Origin: Alloyangia pacifica
GTDB lineage: Bacteria > Pseudomonadota > Alphaproteobacteria > Rhodobacterales > Rhodobacteraceae
Reading direction: 5' to 3'
NCBI RefSeq assembly: GCF_003111685.1
Contig: NZ_CP022194.1
Span: 1 to 64,000, forward strand
Length of the DNA: 64,000 bases
The stretch's first letter is position 1; each line of letters begins with the position of its first letter. The notes below the pieces were generated by a model. That model saw nothing but the letters and a program-made list of their open reading frames with translations, made no database searches and was not told the DNA's origin. Position numbers and translations under genes: made by a program. This document shows positions 16,717 to 25,313 of this stretch, piece by piece.

Positions 16717-17414
16717 TGGTTTTTCCTCCATAGAGGCCGCCTCCCGCGACCTTCCGTAACGTCATGACCAGAACCCGCGGAAAGGTCAAGAAATATCATT
16801 TTGCGATACTTGTTAACTTGCCAATTGGCCGAACATCGCGGGCCCGGATCTGGAGTGGCCGCCATTCTGCACATTTCCGCATCGCAGCATCTCGTTAGTC
16901 TAAGAGTATGCTAGAGAGCGACGGTGGGCCAGAGGGTAAGTTCTCCAAGTCCCCTGAGCCGACCAAGGGCGCTCAGCCTCGCTGATCGACAGAAAATACT
17001 ATTTTTATCAAATTGCGATCTACGGGGCGCGGATGTGAGTGGCCTTTCCCCGCCCAGAGGCCTGATCGAATCCTGACATTCCGCTCACGTGACGGACGGC
17101 CCAGTCCGGCGCTCAGCGTCTGACGGAGTTTGATCGGGACCGATCGGCTCCTGCGAGACGGTCAGAGAGCCAGGTCCGGGCATACGCTCCAAGCAACGGG
17201 TGGCCATATGGACGACCAAGGCGCGACCGCGGGAGACGACGCACCCCCGATCATGGGCAAGGGCTATCCCGGCGGCGCGCCGACCTTCCGCGCCCGGGAT
17301 AGACCAAGCAGCCCGACGATGTGACCATCTGCTTTGACATGACGCAACATCCAACGGCAGGGAGAGGCAAACGCGGCACGCCGCGTCAGCAAAGGACTAA
17401 GCCGAGGAGTTCCA
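16717..17414. promoter_or_regulatory. Regulatory gap upstream of the TRAP operon
   Basis: About 700 bases hold no convincing gene. Two related 15-mers, TATCATTTTGCGATA (from about 16794) and TATCAAATTGCGATC (from about 17006), agree at 12 of 15 positions. Each is followed by a GGAT(N)TGAGTGGCC-like stretch, so a short segment seems to have been duplicated. The pair are candidates for IclR-regulator operators of the minus-strand operon. A 40-codon open frame at 17208-17324 looks fortuitous. Confidence 0.4.
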
Positions 17415-17782
17415 ATGGAAGATGCTGACCGCGTACGCGACACAGCTGAAAAACTGGCTTGGAACGACCGCAACGAGCTACGTCTCGCCTTGGACTTCGA
17501 AACCTGGAAATTGGAGGAGGCCGAAGACTCCGTTCCGGAACTTTACCTTCCCCTGCGCGGCGTCAGAAGTTCCAGAAGCTGGGCGTGATCGAGCGCGTCG
17601 ATACCGCGGGAGAATACTACCAGCCGCGTCGGTGCCCCCTCAGCCCATTCGGAAGGCGTGTCGCCGAGTTTCTGAGGACGGAGCACGACGTCTGGGCATC
17701 TGAGCGCGACCGTGTGAAAGCCGATACCCGTGCGGCTAAGAAACCCGGGCCTGCGAGCAGAGTACGCTTGCCGTCGGTTTAA
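17415..17782 (+). pseudogene. Small gene broken by a frameshift (winged-helix-like C-terminus)
   Basis: ATG 17415 has a strong GAGGAG box and opens an acidic 57-codon frame ending at 17588. From about 17545 a different frame carries a convincing continuation (KLGVIERVDTAGEYYQP, then SPFGRRVAEFL), in the style of a small winged-helix protein, to TAA 17780-17782. A single shift near 17540-17560 would join them into about 120 residues. It is either a pseudogene or a sequencing error. The TAA lies inside the attC-like site C. Confidence 0.55.
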
Positions 17783-17841
17783 CAGTTTTCGCGGCAGCGC
17801 TCTCTGGGGATCGCGCAACCGACTTTGCAATAGTGTTTACT
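17778..17841 (+). repeat. attC-like repeat, copy C
   Basis: A 64-bp site whose ends match copy B (TTAACAGTTTTC at the left; GCAATAGTGTTTACT at the right, one change) while the middle differs. Conserved ends around a variable centre is the attC pattern. The stop codon of the preceding small gene is embedded in its left end, as in many integron cassettes. Confidence 0.55.
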
Positions 17842-18262
17842 GGTCGGTACTCCGCCGATCCCTCCATCCTTCAGCGCGACGGGCACCTCTGGCCGACTCT
17901 GATGATGTGACCGCCCCCCGACGGCATCTGTGCGCCCTACCTGGAATGCACCATGGTGAAATCCCCCTTTGAGAAGTAGCGGAAGGATTTTCGCATTTCG
18001 CGCATCGGCGGCCCGGGCGGGCTACGTGTCGCGGGGTCTGATGCCGAACCACACCGGTCACAACGCTATCCCTGAGCGCACCCTTGGGGTAAAAAGGTAT
18101 CAAATTCATCCGCCTCATGCCGCTTCAGGTATCATCGGATACCGCCCCGAGCATTGCGGGAGAGGGGCTCTTCAGGCGACTACGCCCCCCTGAGGACCGT
18201 CGGCGCTTGGGCATCCTGCTCTTTTCCCTGCGCGCCGCGATGCCAGGGAGGAAGGACGACCC
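17842..18262 (+). promoter_or_regulatory. Upstream region of the DASS/cycloisomerase operon with operator-like palindrome
   Basis: No gene is seen in these 421 bases. GGTATC-ATCG-GATACC at 18128-18143 is a perfect 6-bp inverted repeat. A further GGTATCA lies at 18096-18102, exactly 32 bases before the first arm. This fits a LysR-type binding region about 120-165 bases upstream of the transporter gene, probably for the LysR protein encoded at the end of the operon. Confidence 0.4.
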
Positions 18263-19777
18263 ATGACTGTATCAAATACCGACGCACCCGCCGGGGCGCG
18301 CGAGACGATCAACTTCAAGATGATGGCCCTCGGGCCGATCGCCGGGCTGCTGCTCGCGCTGGTCCTGCCCGAGAGCCTGTCGATGCCGGGACGGCTGGCG
18401 GCGGGCTCGGCGCTGTGGATGGCGATCTGGTGGATGACCGAGGCGGTGCCGATCCCGGTGACCTCGTTGCTGCCGCTGGTGCTCTTCCCGCTGTTCGGCA
18501 TCGGCAGCTTCGCGGCCATGGCCGCCCCCTATGCGAACTCGGTGGTCTTCCTCGTGCTCGGCGGCGTGGTGCTGGGGCTCGCGACCGAGCGCAGCAACCT
18601 GCACCGCCGCATCGCCCTGCGCACCATCCAGGCGGTCGGCACCCGACCCGACCAGATCGTGCTCGGCATGATGATCGCCTCGGCCTTCATCTCGGCGTGG
18701 ATTTCCAACACCGCGACCGCGGTGATCATGGTGCCGATCGGGGTCTCGATCCTGCATCTCGTGCGCGATCTCGCCAAGGAGCAGGGGCTCGAGACCCGCG
18801 ACAGGAATTTCTCGGCCGCGGTGATGCTGGGCATCGCCTATGGCGTCACCATGGGCTCGATCGCCACGCTGATCGGCCAGCCGCCGACCGCGCTGATGAA
18901 GGCCTACCTGCTTGAGCAGCAGGGCTATGACATGGGCTTCGCGCAATGGATGCTGATCGGCGTGCCCTTCGCCGCGCTCATGCTGGGTATCGGCTGGGTG
19001 CTGCTGACCAAGGTGATCTACCGCTCGGAGCTGCGCGAGCTGCCCGGCGGGGCGGCGCTGATCCGCAGCGAGGTCGAGGCGCTCGGCCCGATGAGCAAGG
19101 CGGAATCGCGCGTCGCGCTGATCTTCCTCGGGGCCATCTTCTTCTGGGTCGCGGTGCCGCTGCTGACCAAGATCGCCGCCGTGGGTGCCGCGCTGCCCTT
19201 CCTGTCGGGGATCTCCTCGAGCCAGGTGGCAATCGCGGCGGCGCTGGCCTGCTTCCTCGTCTCCTCGGGCGAGCGCGAGGTCTCGGGCCGGCCCGTCGCG
19301 CTGCTGACCTGGGACGCCTCGCGCGACATTCCCTGGGGGCTGCTGCTGCTCTTCGGCGGCGGGCTGAGCCTCTCGGCGGCCTTCACCGCCACAGGGCTGT
19401 CGGTCTGGGTCGGCAACCAGGTCGCCGCCTTCGGGGACATGCCGCCGCTGGTGGTGCTGATGGTGGCCGCCGTGGTCGGGCTCGGCCTGACCGAGCTGAC
19501 CAGCAACACCGCGACGGCGGCCGCCTTCTTCCCGATCATGGGTTCGGTGGCGACCGGCGTCGGGATCGATCCGCTGATCATGACCGCGGTCATGACGCTG
19601 GCGGTCTGCTCGGCCTACATGCTGCCGGTCGCGACACCGTCGAACGCCGTGGCCTTCGGCTCGGGCGAGGTCTCGATCAAGCAGATGGTGCGGGCCGGGG
19701 TCTGGCTCAACGTGATCTCGCTGCTGGTCATCTTCGGGGTCATCGAAACCCTCGTGCCGCTCGTGCTGGCCCGCTGA
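18263..19777 (+). CDS. DASS/SLC13-family sodium:dicarboxylate symporter
   Basis: This 504-residue membrane transporter has about twelve hydrophobic segments and the DASS duplicated hairpin motifs: SNTATAVIM in the first half (about residue 148) and SNTATAAAFFPI in the second (about 415), each preceding a gating loop. WWMTEAVPIPVTSLLP near the N-terminus is a family hallmark. It imports di- or tricarboxylates with sodium. It is first in a run with a muconate-cycloisomerase homologue, so an unsaturated or aromatic-derived dicarboxylate is a plausible cargo. GGAGGAAGG precedes the ATG. Confidence 0.9.
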   Translation: MTVSNTDAPAGARETINFKMMALGPIAGLLLALVLPESLSMPGRLAAGSALWMAIWWMTEAVPIPVTSLLPLVLFPLFGIGSFAAMAAPYANSVVFLVLGGVVLGLATERSNLHRRIALRTIQAVGTRPDQIVLGMMIASAFISAWISNTATAVIMVPIGVSILHLVRDLAKEQGLETRDRNFSAAVMLGIAYGVTMGSIATLIGQPPTALMKAYLLEQQGYDMGFAQWMLIGVPFAALMLGIGWVLLTKVIYRSELRELPGGAALIRSEVEALGPMSKAESRVALIFLGAIFFWVAVPLLTKIAAVGAALPFLSGISSSQVAIAAALACFLVSSGEREVSGRPVALLTWDASRDIPWGLLLLFGGGLSLSAAFTATGLSVWVGNQVAAFGDMPPLVVLMVAAVVGLGLTELTSNTATAAAFFPIMGSVATGVGIDPLIMTAVMTLAVCSAYMLPVATPSNAVAFGSGEVSIKQMVRAGVWLNVISLLVIFGVIETLVPLVLAR

Positions 19778-19906
19778 GCCGCCCCGGTCCTGGCCCCGGT
19801 CCCGGCTTTGGCCCCATCGCCGCTGCGGCGGGCGGGGCCAGGGCCTTCCTCTCCGCCCTCCTCCCAGCGGCCGGCGGCCGCAGACGCTCCCAACACTGAG
19901 GTTCCC

Positions 19907-21082
19907 ATGACAGACTCGTCCGCTTCGCCCCAGCAGACCGCGGCAGGCCGCGATCTCTGCCGGGCCACGGCGATCCGGCGGATCACCGCCCGCATCATCG
20001 AGGCGCCGACCACCCGGCAGCACAAGCTTTCCAACACCTCGGTGCGCCACCAGGGCTACATCTTCGTCTCGGTCGAGCTGGACAACGGCGTCACCGGCTT
20101 CGGCGAGGGTTCGACCCTCGGCGGGCCGCGGTGGGCGGAGGAGAGCGTCGAGGCGATGAAGGCCAATATCGACGCCTATCTCGCCCCCGCGCTGATCGGC
20201 CAGCCTGCCTGTCTTGCCGAGGCGGCGAGCCTGCGGATGGAGCTTGCCGCCAAGCGCAACTACACCGCGAAATCGGCCATCGACATGGCGCTGCTCGACG
20301 CTTTGGGCAAGACGCTGGAGGTGCCGGCGCATGTGCTGCTCGGCGGCGCGGTGCGCACCTCCTTCGAGGCGATCTGGGCGCTGGCCTCCGGCGATGCGGC
20401 GCAGGAGGTCGAGGAGGCGCTGGAGATGATCCGGCGCGGCTGGTTCCGGCGCTTCAAGATCAAGCTCGGTTTTGCCGATCCGCAGACCGACCTGGCCCGC
20501 CTTGCCGCGCTGCAAAAGGCTCTGCCCGCGGGCACGCCGCTGGTCGCTGACGTCAACCAGGCCTGGAGCGAGGCCGAGTGCATCCGCCACCTCCCGGCGC
20601 TGCGCGATCTCGGGGTCAGCCTGATCGAGCAGCCGATCGCAGCGGGACAGACCGCCGCCTCGGCGCGCATCGCCGCCCGCTCCGAGGTGCCGGTGATGAT
20701 GGACGAGAGCGTCTCGACCCTGGCCGAGGCGGCGCGCGAGAGCGCCGCGGCGACCGGCTCGGTGCTCTCGCTCAAGCTCTGCAAGCACGGCAGCGCGCAC
20801 AACCTCAAGCGGGTGGCCGGTATTGCGGCCGCGCACGGCGTGCAGCTCTACGGCGGCTGCCTGCTGGAAAGCTCGATCGGCGCCGCCGGGCACCTGCAGG
20901 CCTTCGCCACCCTGCCGCGCCTGGACTGGGGCACCGAGCAGTTCGGCCCGAAGATCCTGGTCGAGGACCTGGTGACCGAGGGGCTGCGCTACGCGGACTT
21001 CCAGGTGCATCTGCCGCAGGGGCCGGGGCTCGGCGTCACGCCGAACCCCGACGTCATCGACAAATACGCAAGGAAGGAGTGA
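19907..21082 (+). CDS. Muconate cycloisomerase-like enzyme (enolase superfamily)
   Basis: This 391-residue enolase-superfamily enzyme starts at ATG 19907. The KxK acid/base motif is at K184/K186 (FKIKLGF). Metal ligands are at D215 (DVNQAW), E241 (LIEQP) and D266 (MMDES), and a second general base Lys is at about 290 (LKLCKHG). This matches the muconate-lactonizing subgroup, which converts cis,cis-muconate to muconolactone. Related dipeptide epimerases and chloromuconate enzymes share these residues. Genes on both sides (dicarboxylate symporter, enol-lactonase-like hydrolase, LysR) support an aromatic-derived diacid route. Confidence 0.82.
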   Translation: MTDSSASPQQTAAGRDLCRATAIRRITARIIEAPTTRQHKLSNTSVRHQGYIFVSVELDNGVTGFGEGSTLGGPRWAEESVEAMKANIDAYLAPALIGQPACLAEAASLRMELAAKRNYTAKSAIDMALLDALGKTLEVPAHVLLGGAVRTSFEAIWALASGDAAQEVEEALEMIRRGWFRRFKIKLGFADPQTDLARLAALQKALPAGTPLVADVNQAWSEAECIRHLPALRDLGVSLIEQPIAAGQTAASARIAARSEVPVMMDESVSTLAEAARESAAATGSVLSLKLCKHGSAHNLKRVAGIAAAHGVQLYGGCLLESSIGAAGHLQAFATLPRLDWGTEQFGPKILVEDLVTEGLRYADFQVHLPQGPGLGVTPNPDVIDKYARKE

Positions 21083-21086
21083 GCCG

Positions 21087-21473
21087 ATGGGCGAGACCGA
21101 TCTTCATCCCCGCCTGGCCGCCATGGCCGAGGCGCTTGCCGGGCGGGCGCATCTGCAGCGCCTCGGGGCGCTGTTCTCGGAGACCGTGCTGCTCGAGGTG
21201 GGCGACGCGGAATACTACCTGATGTTCCACCGCGGCCGGATCGAGGAGATCCGCCCCGGCCCCTCGCGCAAGATCCCCTGGCGCTTTGCCCTGCGCGTCG
21301 ACCGCGCGGCGCTGCTGAAGTTCTGGGAGCCTGTGCCCGAGGCGGGCTTTCACGACATCTTCGGCTTCGTGAAGACCGGCCGTGGCAGCATCGAGGGCGA
21401 TATCCTCGCGCTGGTCAAGAACCTGCGCTTCTTCAAGGAATTCATGGCCCTCGGCCGGGAGGTCTGCGCATGA
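21087..21473 (+). CDS. Small protein of unknown function in the cycloisomerase operon
   Basis: A 128-residue protein with no signal or membrane segment. A central stretch (EYYLMFHRGRIEEI, then WRFALRVDR) and a C-terminal helix (ALVKNLRFFKEFMALG) recall sterol-carrier (SCP2-like) folds; this is only an impression. It occupies the position where muconolactone isomerase (CatC) would be expected but does not resemble CatC. Its stop overlaps the next start by four bases (ATGA). Confidence 0.7.
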   Translation: MGETDLHPRLAAMAEALAGRAHLQRLGALFSETVLLEVGDAEYYLMFHRGRIEEIRPGPSRKIPWRFALRVDRAALLKFWEPVPEAGFHDIFGFVKTGRGSIEGDILALVKNLRFFKEFMALGREVCA

Positions 21474-22309
21474 GCCGCATCGAGCCCATCATCGGACGCT
21501 ATGTGACGATTCACGTCGGGGGGCGCCCCCACCGGGTCTATTTCGAGGAAGCCGGGCAGGGCCGTCCGGTGATCTGCTTCCACACCGCCGGCGCCGACAC
21601 GCGGCAGTGGCGGCACATCCTGAACGATGCCGAGATCACGGCGCAGCACCGGATCATCGCCGTCGACATGCCCTGGCACGGCAAGTCGCTGCCGCCCGAG
21701 GGCTGGCAGACCGAGGAATACCTGCTGACCACCGAAACCTACATCGAGGTGGTGCTGGCCATGGTCGCCGCGCTCGGGCTGGAAAACCCGGTCTATGCCG
21801 GCTGCTCCATGGGCGGGCGGATCGCGCTGCAGCTGGCGCTGCGCCATCCCGAACCGTTCCGCGGCTTCATCGCCATCGAGGCCTCGGACTTTCAGCCCGC
21901 CTGGTACGACATCGACTGGTTCCACCGCCCCGACGCCCATGGCGGCGAGATGGGCGCGGCGCTGGTCTCGGCCAATATCGCGCCGCAGGGGCCGGAGGCG
22001 GAGCGCTGGAACACCCAGTGGATGTTCATGCAATCGGGCCCCGGCGTGTTCCGCGGCGATCTGAGCTTCTACACCCGCGACGACAGCCTTGTCGGGCGGC
22101 TCGGCGAGATCGACACCTCGGCGCGGCCGCTGCACATCATGGTCGGCGAGTACGACATGACCTGCACCCCCGAGGATGCCGAGCGCACCGCCCGGGCCAT
22201 TCCCGGGGCCACGCTTGCCCTCATGCCCGGCATCGGCCATTTTCCGATGAGCGAGAACCCTGCGGCGTTCCGGCCGCATTTCATCGCGGCGCTGGCGCGC
22301 ATGGGCTAG
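21470..22309 (+). CDS. Alpha/beta hydrolase, enol-lactonase-like
   Basis: This 279-residue alpha/beta-fold hydrolase has the nucleophile elbow GCSMGG (Ser about 106), an acid in GEYDMTC and the catalytic His in GIGHFPMSENP. The length and the PWHGKS motif fit lactonase/C-C hydrolase groups such as 3-oxoadipate enol-lactonase (PcaD). It is translationally coupled to the upstream small gene. In context it would open the lactone made by the cycloisomerase. Confidence 0.8.
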   Translation: MSRIEPIIGRYVTIHVGGRPHRVYFEEAGQGRPVICFHTAGADTRQWRHILNDAEITAQHRIIAVDMPWHGKSLPPEGWQTEEYLLTTETYIEVVLAMVAALGLENPVYAGCSMGGRIALQLALRHPEPFRGFIAIEASDFQPAWYDIDWFHRPDAHGGEMGAALVSANIAPQGPEAERWNTQWMFMQSGPGVFRGDLSFYTRDDSLVGRLGEIDTSARPLHIMVGEYDMTCTPEDAERTARAIPGATLALMPGIGHFPMSENPAAFRPHFIAALARMG

Positions 22310-22351
22310 CGGGGGCAGGGCGAGCGCGGGCAGGGCGCGGCAGGAGAGCCG

Positions 22352-23245
22352 ATGGAGCTGAAACGGCTGAGATATTTCCTCGCGGTGGCCGAGGAATTGC
22401 ACTTCGGCCGCGCCGCCGCCCGGCTCGACATGGCGCAGCCGCCGCTCAGCCGCCAGATCGCCGCGCTCGAGGCGGATCTCGGCGCCAAGCTCTTCGACCG
22501 CTCGCGCAGCCAGATCCGCCTCACCCCGGCGGGCGAGCTGTTCCTCGAGCGGGCGCGCGACCTGGTCGAGCGGCTCGACAGCGCCTTTCGCGAGACCCGG
22601 CTCATCGGCGAGGGCGGCGCGGGGCGGCTGCGGGTGGGCTTTGTCGGCTCGGCCACCCACGGGCCGCTGCCCGAGGTGATCAAGACCTACCGCGCGCAAT
22701 ATCCCGGGGTCGATCTGATGCTCTCGGCGATGAACAACGCCGAACTCGAGCGCGCGCTGGCCCAGCAGGATCTCGATATCGCCGTGGCGCGCCCGGCGCT
22801 GAAGGGCGAGGAGTTGCGCACGCTCCGGCTGGTCGAGGAGGCGCTGGTCCTGGCGGTGCCGGAAAGCGCGCCGCTGGCCACGCGCGGCGCGGCGATCCCG
22901 CTGCCCGAGGTCGAGGCCGAGACCTTCGTGCTCTACCCGCACCGGCCGCGGCCGAGCTTTGCCGACGACGTGCTGCGCTGCTGCGAGATGAACGGCTTCA
23001 TCCCCCGCGACCAGGTCTTTGCGCAGGACTACCAGACCGCCATCTCGCTGGTCTCGGTCGGGGTCGGCCTGTGCATGGTGCCCGAGAGCGTCAGCCGCGT
23101 CAGCCGCCCCGGCGTCGTCTTTCGCCGCTTCGAGGGGCACAACCCCGGCACCCGGCTGACGATCTGCGCGCGGCGCGACAACCGGCTGGCGCATGTGACC
23201 AATTTCTTCACCGTCACGCAAAGGCTGCTCCGGCAGGGCGGCTGA
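22352..23245 (+). CDS. LysR-family regulator (CatR/BenM-like)
   Basis: This 297-residue regulator has a clear LysR winged helix at the N-terminus (MELKRLRYFLAVAEELHFGRAAARL) and a periplasmic-binding-like effector domain after about 90. The length and style are those of CatR/BenM/CbnR, which sense muconate. It is encoded at the end of the operon, on the same strand, 42 bases after the hydrolase. The palindrome upstream of the transporter is a candidate target. Confidence 0.88.
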   Translation: MELKRLRYFLAVAEELHFGRAAARLDMAQPPLSRQIAALEADLGAKLFDRSRSQIRLTPAGELFLERARDLVERLDSAFRETRLIGEGGAGRLRVGFVGSATHGPLPEVIKTYRAQYPGVDLMLSAMNNAELERALAQQDLDIAVARPALKGEELRTLRLVEEALVLAVPESAPLATRGAAIPLPEVEAETFVLYPHRPRPSFADDVLRCCEMNGFIPRDQVFAQDYQTAISLVSVGVGLCMVPESVSRVSRPGVVFRRFEGHNPGTRLTICARRDNRLAHVTNFFTVTQRLLRQGG

Positions 23246-23380
23246 GCTGCGAGACAGGGCCGGGCAGGGCGCGCCGGCCCCCGGCGCGGCGGTTGGCCGC
23301 GAAGACGAGAGCCTGGCGGGACACGAATGGGCTCTTGAGACGTTGGGGGTACTGCACTGCCCCCACTCAGGACTTCCTTG

Positions 23381-24637
23381 ATGCCTTCCGAGCCCTTTTT
23401 CGAGCTTGCCCCCTATCACCTCACCCTGGCCATCGGCGGCCTTGTCGTCATCCTCGCGCAATGGCTGCCCCGCCTCGTCTCGCGGCGCGAGCCCGCGGCG
23501 GCGGCGCTGATGATCCTGTTCGGGGCCGGGGCAGCGCTGCTGTTTCCCGGAGCGGCGCCGATGCCCGATCCGCGGCAGACCCCGCTGCCCTGGGAGCTGA
23601 TGAGCGAGATGGCGGTGATCGTCGCGCTCTTTGGCGCGGGCATGCGCATCGACGAGCTCGGACCCTTGCGGCGCTGGCGCCCGACCTGGCGGCTGCTGGG
23701 GATCGCGATGCCGCTGACCATCATCGCGGTGGCCTGGCTCGGCACCGGGCTGGTCGGGCTGACGCTTGCGGGGGCGATCCTGCTGGGCGCGGTGCTGGCG
23801 CCGACCGACCCGGTGCTGGCCTCGGACGTGCAGGTCGGCCCGCCGCATCAGGGCCGCGAGCATCCCGTGCGCTTTGCCCTGACCACCGAGGCGGGGCTGA
23901 ACGACGGGCTGGCCTTTCCCTTCGTCTATCTTGGCCTGCTCATCGCGGCGGAGGGGCTGTCGCCGGCGACATGGGGGACAGAGTGGCTGCTGCAGGACGT
24001 GCTCTACCGAACCGTGGTGGGGGCCGTGTCCGGCTGGCTCGGCGCGCGGCTCTTGGGGGTCATCCTCTTCAGCGTGCCGCGCGGCGCGGTGCTGGCCGAC
24101 ACCGCCGCCGGCGTGCTGGCGCTGGCGGGCATCGTGCTCTGCTACGGCTCGACCGAACTCGTCGAGGGCTACGGCTTCATCGCGGTCGCGGTCATGGGGC
24201 TGACGCTGCGCCGGGTGGAGAAGGACCATGCCTTCCACCGCCGGCTGCACGATTTTTCCGAGAGCATCGAACATGCGCTGACCGCCTTGCTGCTGGTGGC
24301 CCTGGGCAGCGCCCTGCCGCGGCTCTTCGTCGACCTGACCTGGACGCATCTCGTCGTGGCGCTGCTGCTGCTGCTGATCATCCGGCCGCTGGCCGGCTGG
24401 CTGGCGCTGCTGGGCACCGACCTTGGCCGACGCGACCGGGCGGTGATGGCGGTCTACGGCGTGCGCGGGATCGGCTCGATCTATTACCTCGCCTACGCGG
24501 CGAGCCACGTGGAGTTCGCCGACGAGGCCGAGATCTGGTCGCTGGTGGCGCTGGTGATCGTGCTGTCGACGGTGCTGCACGGCTTCAGCGTGGGCTGGGC
24601 GGTGGACCGGCTCGACGAGGGCGAGGGCAAGGGCTGA
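23381..24637 (+). CDS. Cation:proton antiporter, CPA1 family
   Basis: This 418-residue membrane protein starts at ATG 23381 (AGGA 8 bases upstream). About twelve hydrophobic segments are present. It contains the CPA1 ion-binding motif APTDPVLASD and, 20-30 residues later, TTEAGLNDGLAFPFVY, plus VYGVRGIGSIYYLAYA near the end. It exchanges Na+ or K+ for H+ across the inner membrane. It is separated from the LysR gene by 135 bases and followed by a hairpin, so it is its own unit. Confidence 0.9.
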   Translation: MPSEPFFELAPYHLTLAIGGLVVILAQWLPRLVSRREPAAAALMILFGAGAALLFPGAAPMPDPRQTPLPWELMSEMAVIVALFGAGMRIDELGPLRRWRPTWRLLGIAMPLTIIAVAWLGTGLVGLTLAGAILLGAVLAPTDPVLASDVQVGPPHQGREHPVRFALTTEAGLNDGLAFPFVYLGLLIAAEGLSPATWGTEWLLQDVLYRTVVGAVSGWLGARLLGVILFSVPRGAVLADTAAGVLALAGIVLCYGSTELVEGYGFIAVAVMGLTLRRVEKDHAFHRRLHDFSESIEHALTALLLVALGSALPRLFVDLTWTHLVVALLLLLIIRPLAGWLALLGTDLGRRDRAVMAVYGVRGIGSIYYLAYAASHVEFADEAEIWSLVALVIVLSTVLHGFSVGWAVDRLDEGEGKG

Positions 24638-24702
24638 CGCCTTGCCCTTCGGGCCTCTCGGGGGCAAGACGGTTCCCGAGGCGGGCAGCTTCCCGAACGC
24701 AA

Positions 24703-24726
24703 GGGCCCGGCCTTCCGGCCGGGCCC
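24703..24726. terminator. Perfect 10-bp GC hairpin between convergent genes
   Basis: GGGCCCGGCC, a TTCC loop and GGCCGGGCCC form a perfect stem between the antiporter gene (plus) and the PRC-barrel gene (minus). There is no T-run, but the position suits a bidirectional terminator. Confidence 0.6.
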
Positions 24727-24768
24727 TCCAGGTCCTGCTTGCGGGAGTGGGCCCGTTCAGGCGCAGGA

Positions 24769-25116
24769 TCAGACCCAGTAGTTGGGCACGCCGTAATAGT
24801 CGTGCGTGCGGGCCTCCCAGTCGCGGTCCCGGTGCCAGTCGTCCCCGCGCTCCGGCGCCCCCTCCAGCTGCTCGGACGTGATGTCGGTCACATATCCGCC
24901 ACGGCTGGTGTCGTAGCTCAGCTTGGCCCAGGGGATCGGGTGGTGGTCTTCCCCCATCCCCAGAAAGCCTCCGAAGCCCATCACCGCATAGGCCACCTTG
25001 CCGGTCGCCTTGTCGATGGTGAGGTGGTCGATCGTGCCGATGTGCTCGCCGGTGCGGGAATAGACCGCGGTGCCGTTGACCTTGTCGGACGAAATCATTG
25101 TCGAGCTCTCATGCAT
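24769..25116 (-). CDS. PRC-barrel domain protein
   Basis: This 115-residue protein starts at ATG 25116 with AGGAGGAG upstream. The first 80 residues form a PRC-barrel: KVNGTAVYSRTGEHIGTIDHLTID, KVAYAVMGFGGFLG and HPIPWAKLSYD are typical. The tail is rich in Asp, Arg and Tyr (DDWHRDRDW, DYYGVPNYW). Such stand-alone proteins are common in alphaproteobacteria and often stress-induced; their biochemical role is not settled. Confidence 0.85.
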   Translation of the reverse strand: MHESSTMISSDKVNGTAVYSRTGEHIGTIDHLTIDKATGKVAYAVMGFGGFLGMGEDHHPIPWAKLSYDTSRGGYVTDITSEQLEGAPERGDDWHRDRDWEARTHDYYGVPNYWV

Positions 25117-25313
25117 CGTGACATCTCCTCCTGATGTGGCAGTAAAACGGGCAGGTAGGGGGCAATGTTCCGGCATACGCCGGGGCGGACGGCGGGAAAG
25201 AGCGCCTTTCCGCCGAGGCCGCGCGCCGGGCAGAGGCGGGGGCTCTTGCCTGCGCTCATGGGGCCCGGGGTGCGCGTGGATTGCGTGCAGATCAGGCCCT
25301 GATCAGACCACGA

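Noticed and set aside
5551..17841. Classical integron cassette array
   Set aside because: The recombinase is not IntI-like, payloads are much larger than normal cassettes, and some genes read against the array; kept only as an integron-like hypothesis.
18272..24667. Very long open frames on the minus strand (over 900 and 1100 codons) opposite the transporter and cycloisomerase operons
   Set aside because: They are antisense shadows of high-G+C coding sequence, with low-complexity Arg/Gly/His content and no ribosome sites; the plus-strand genes have clear families.
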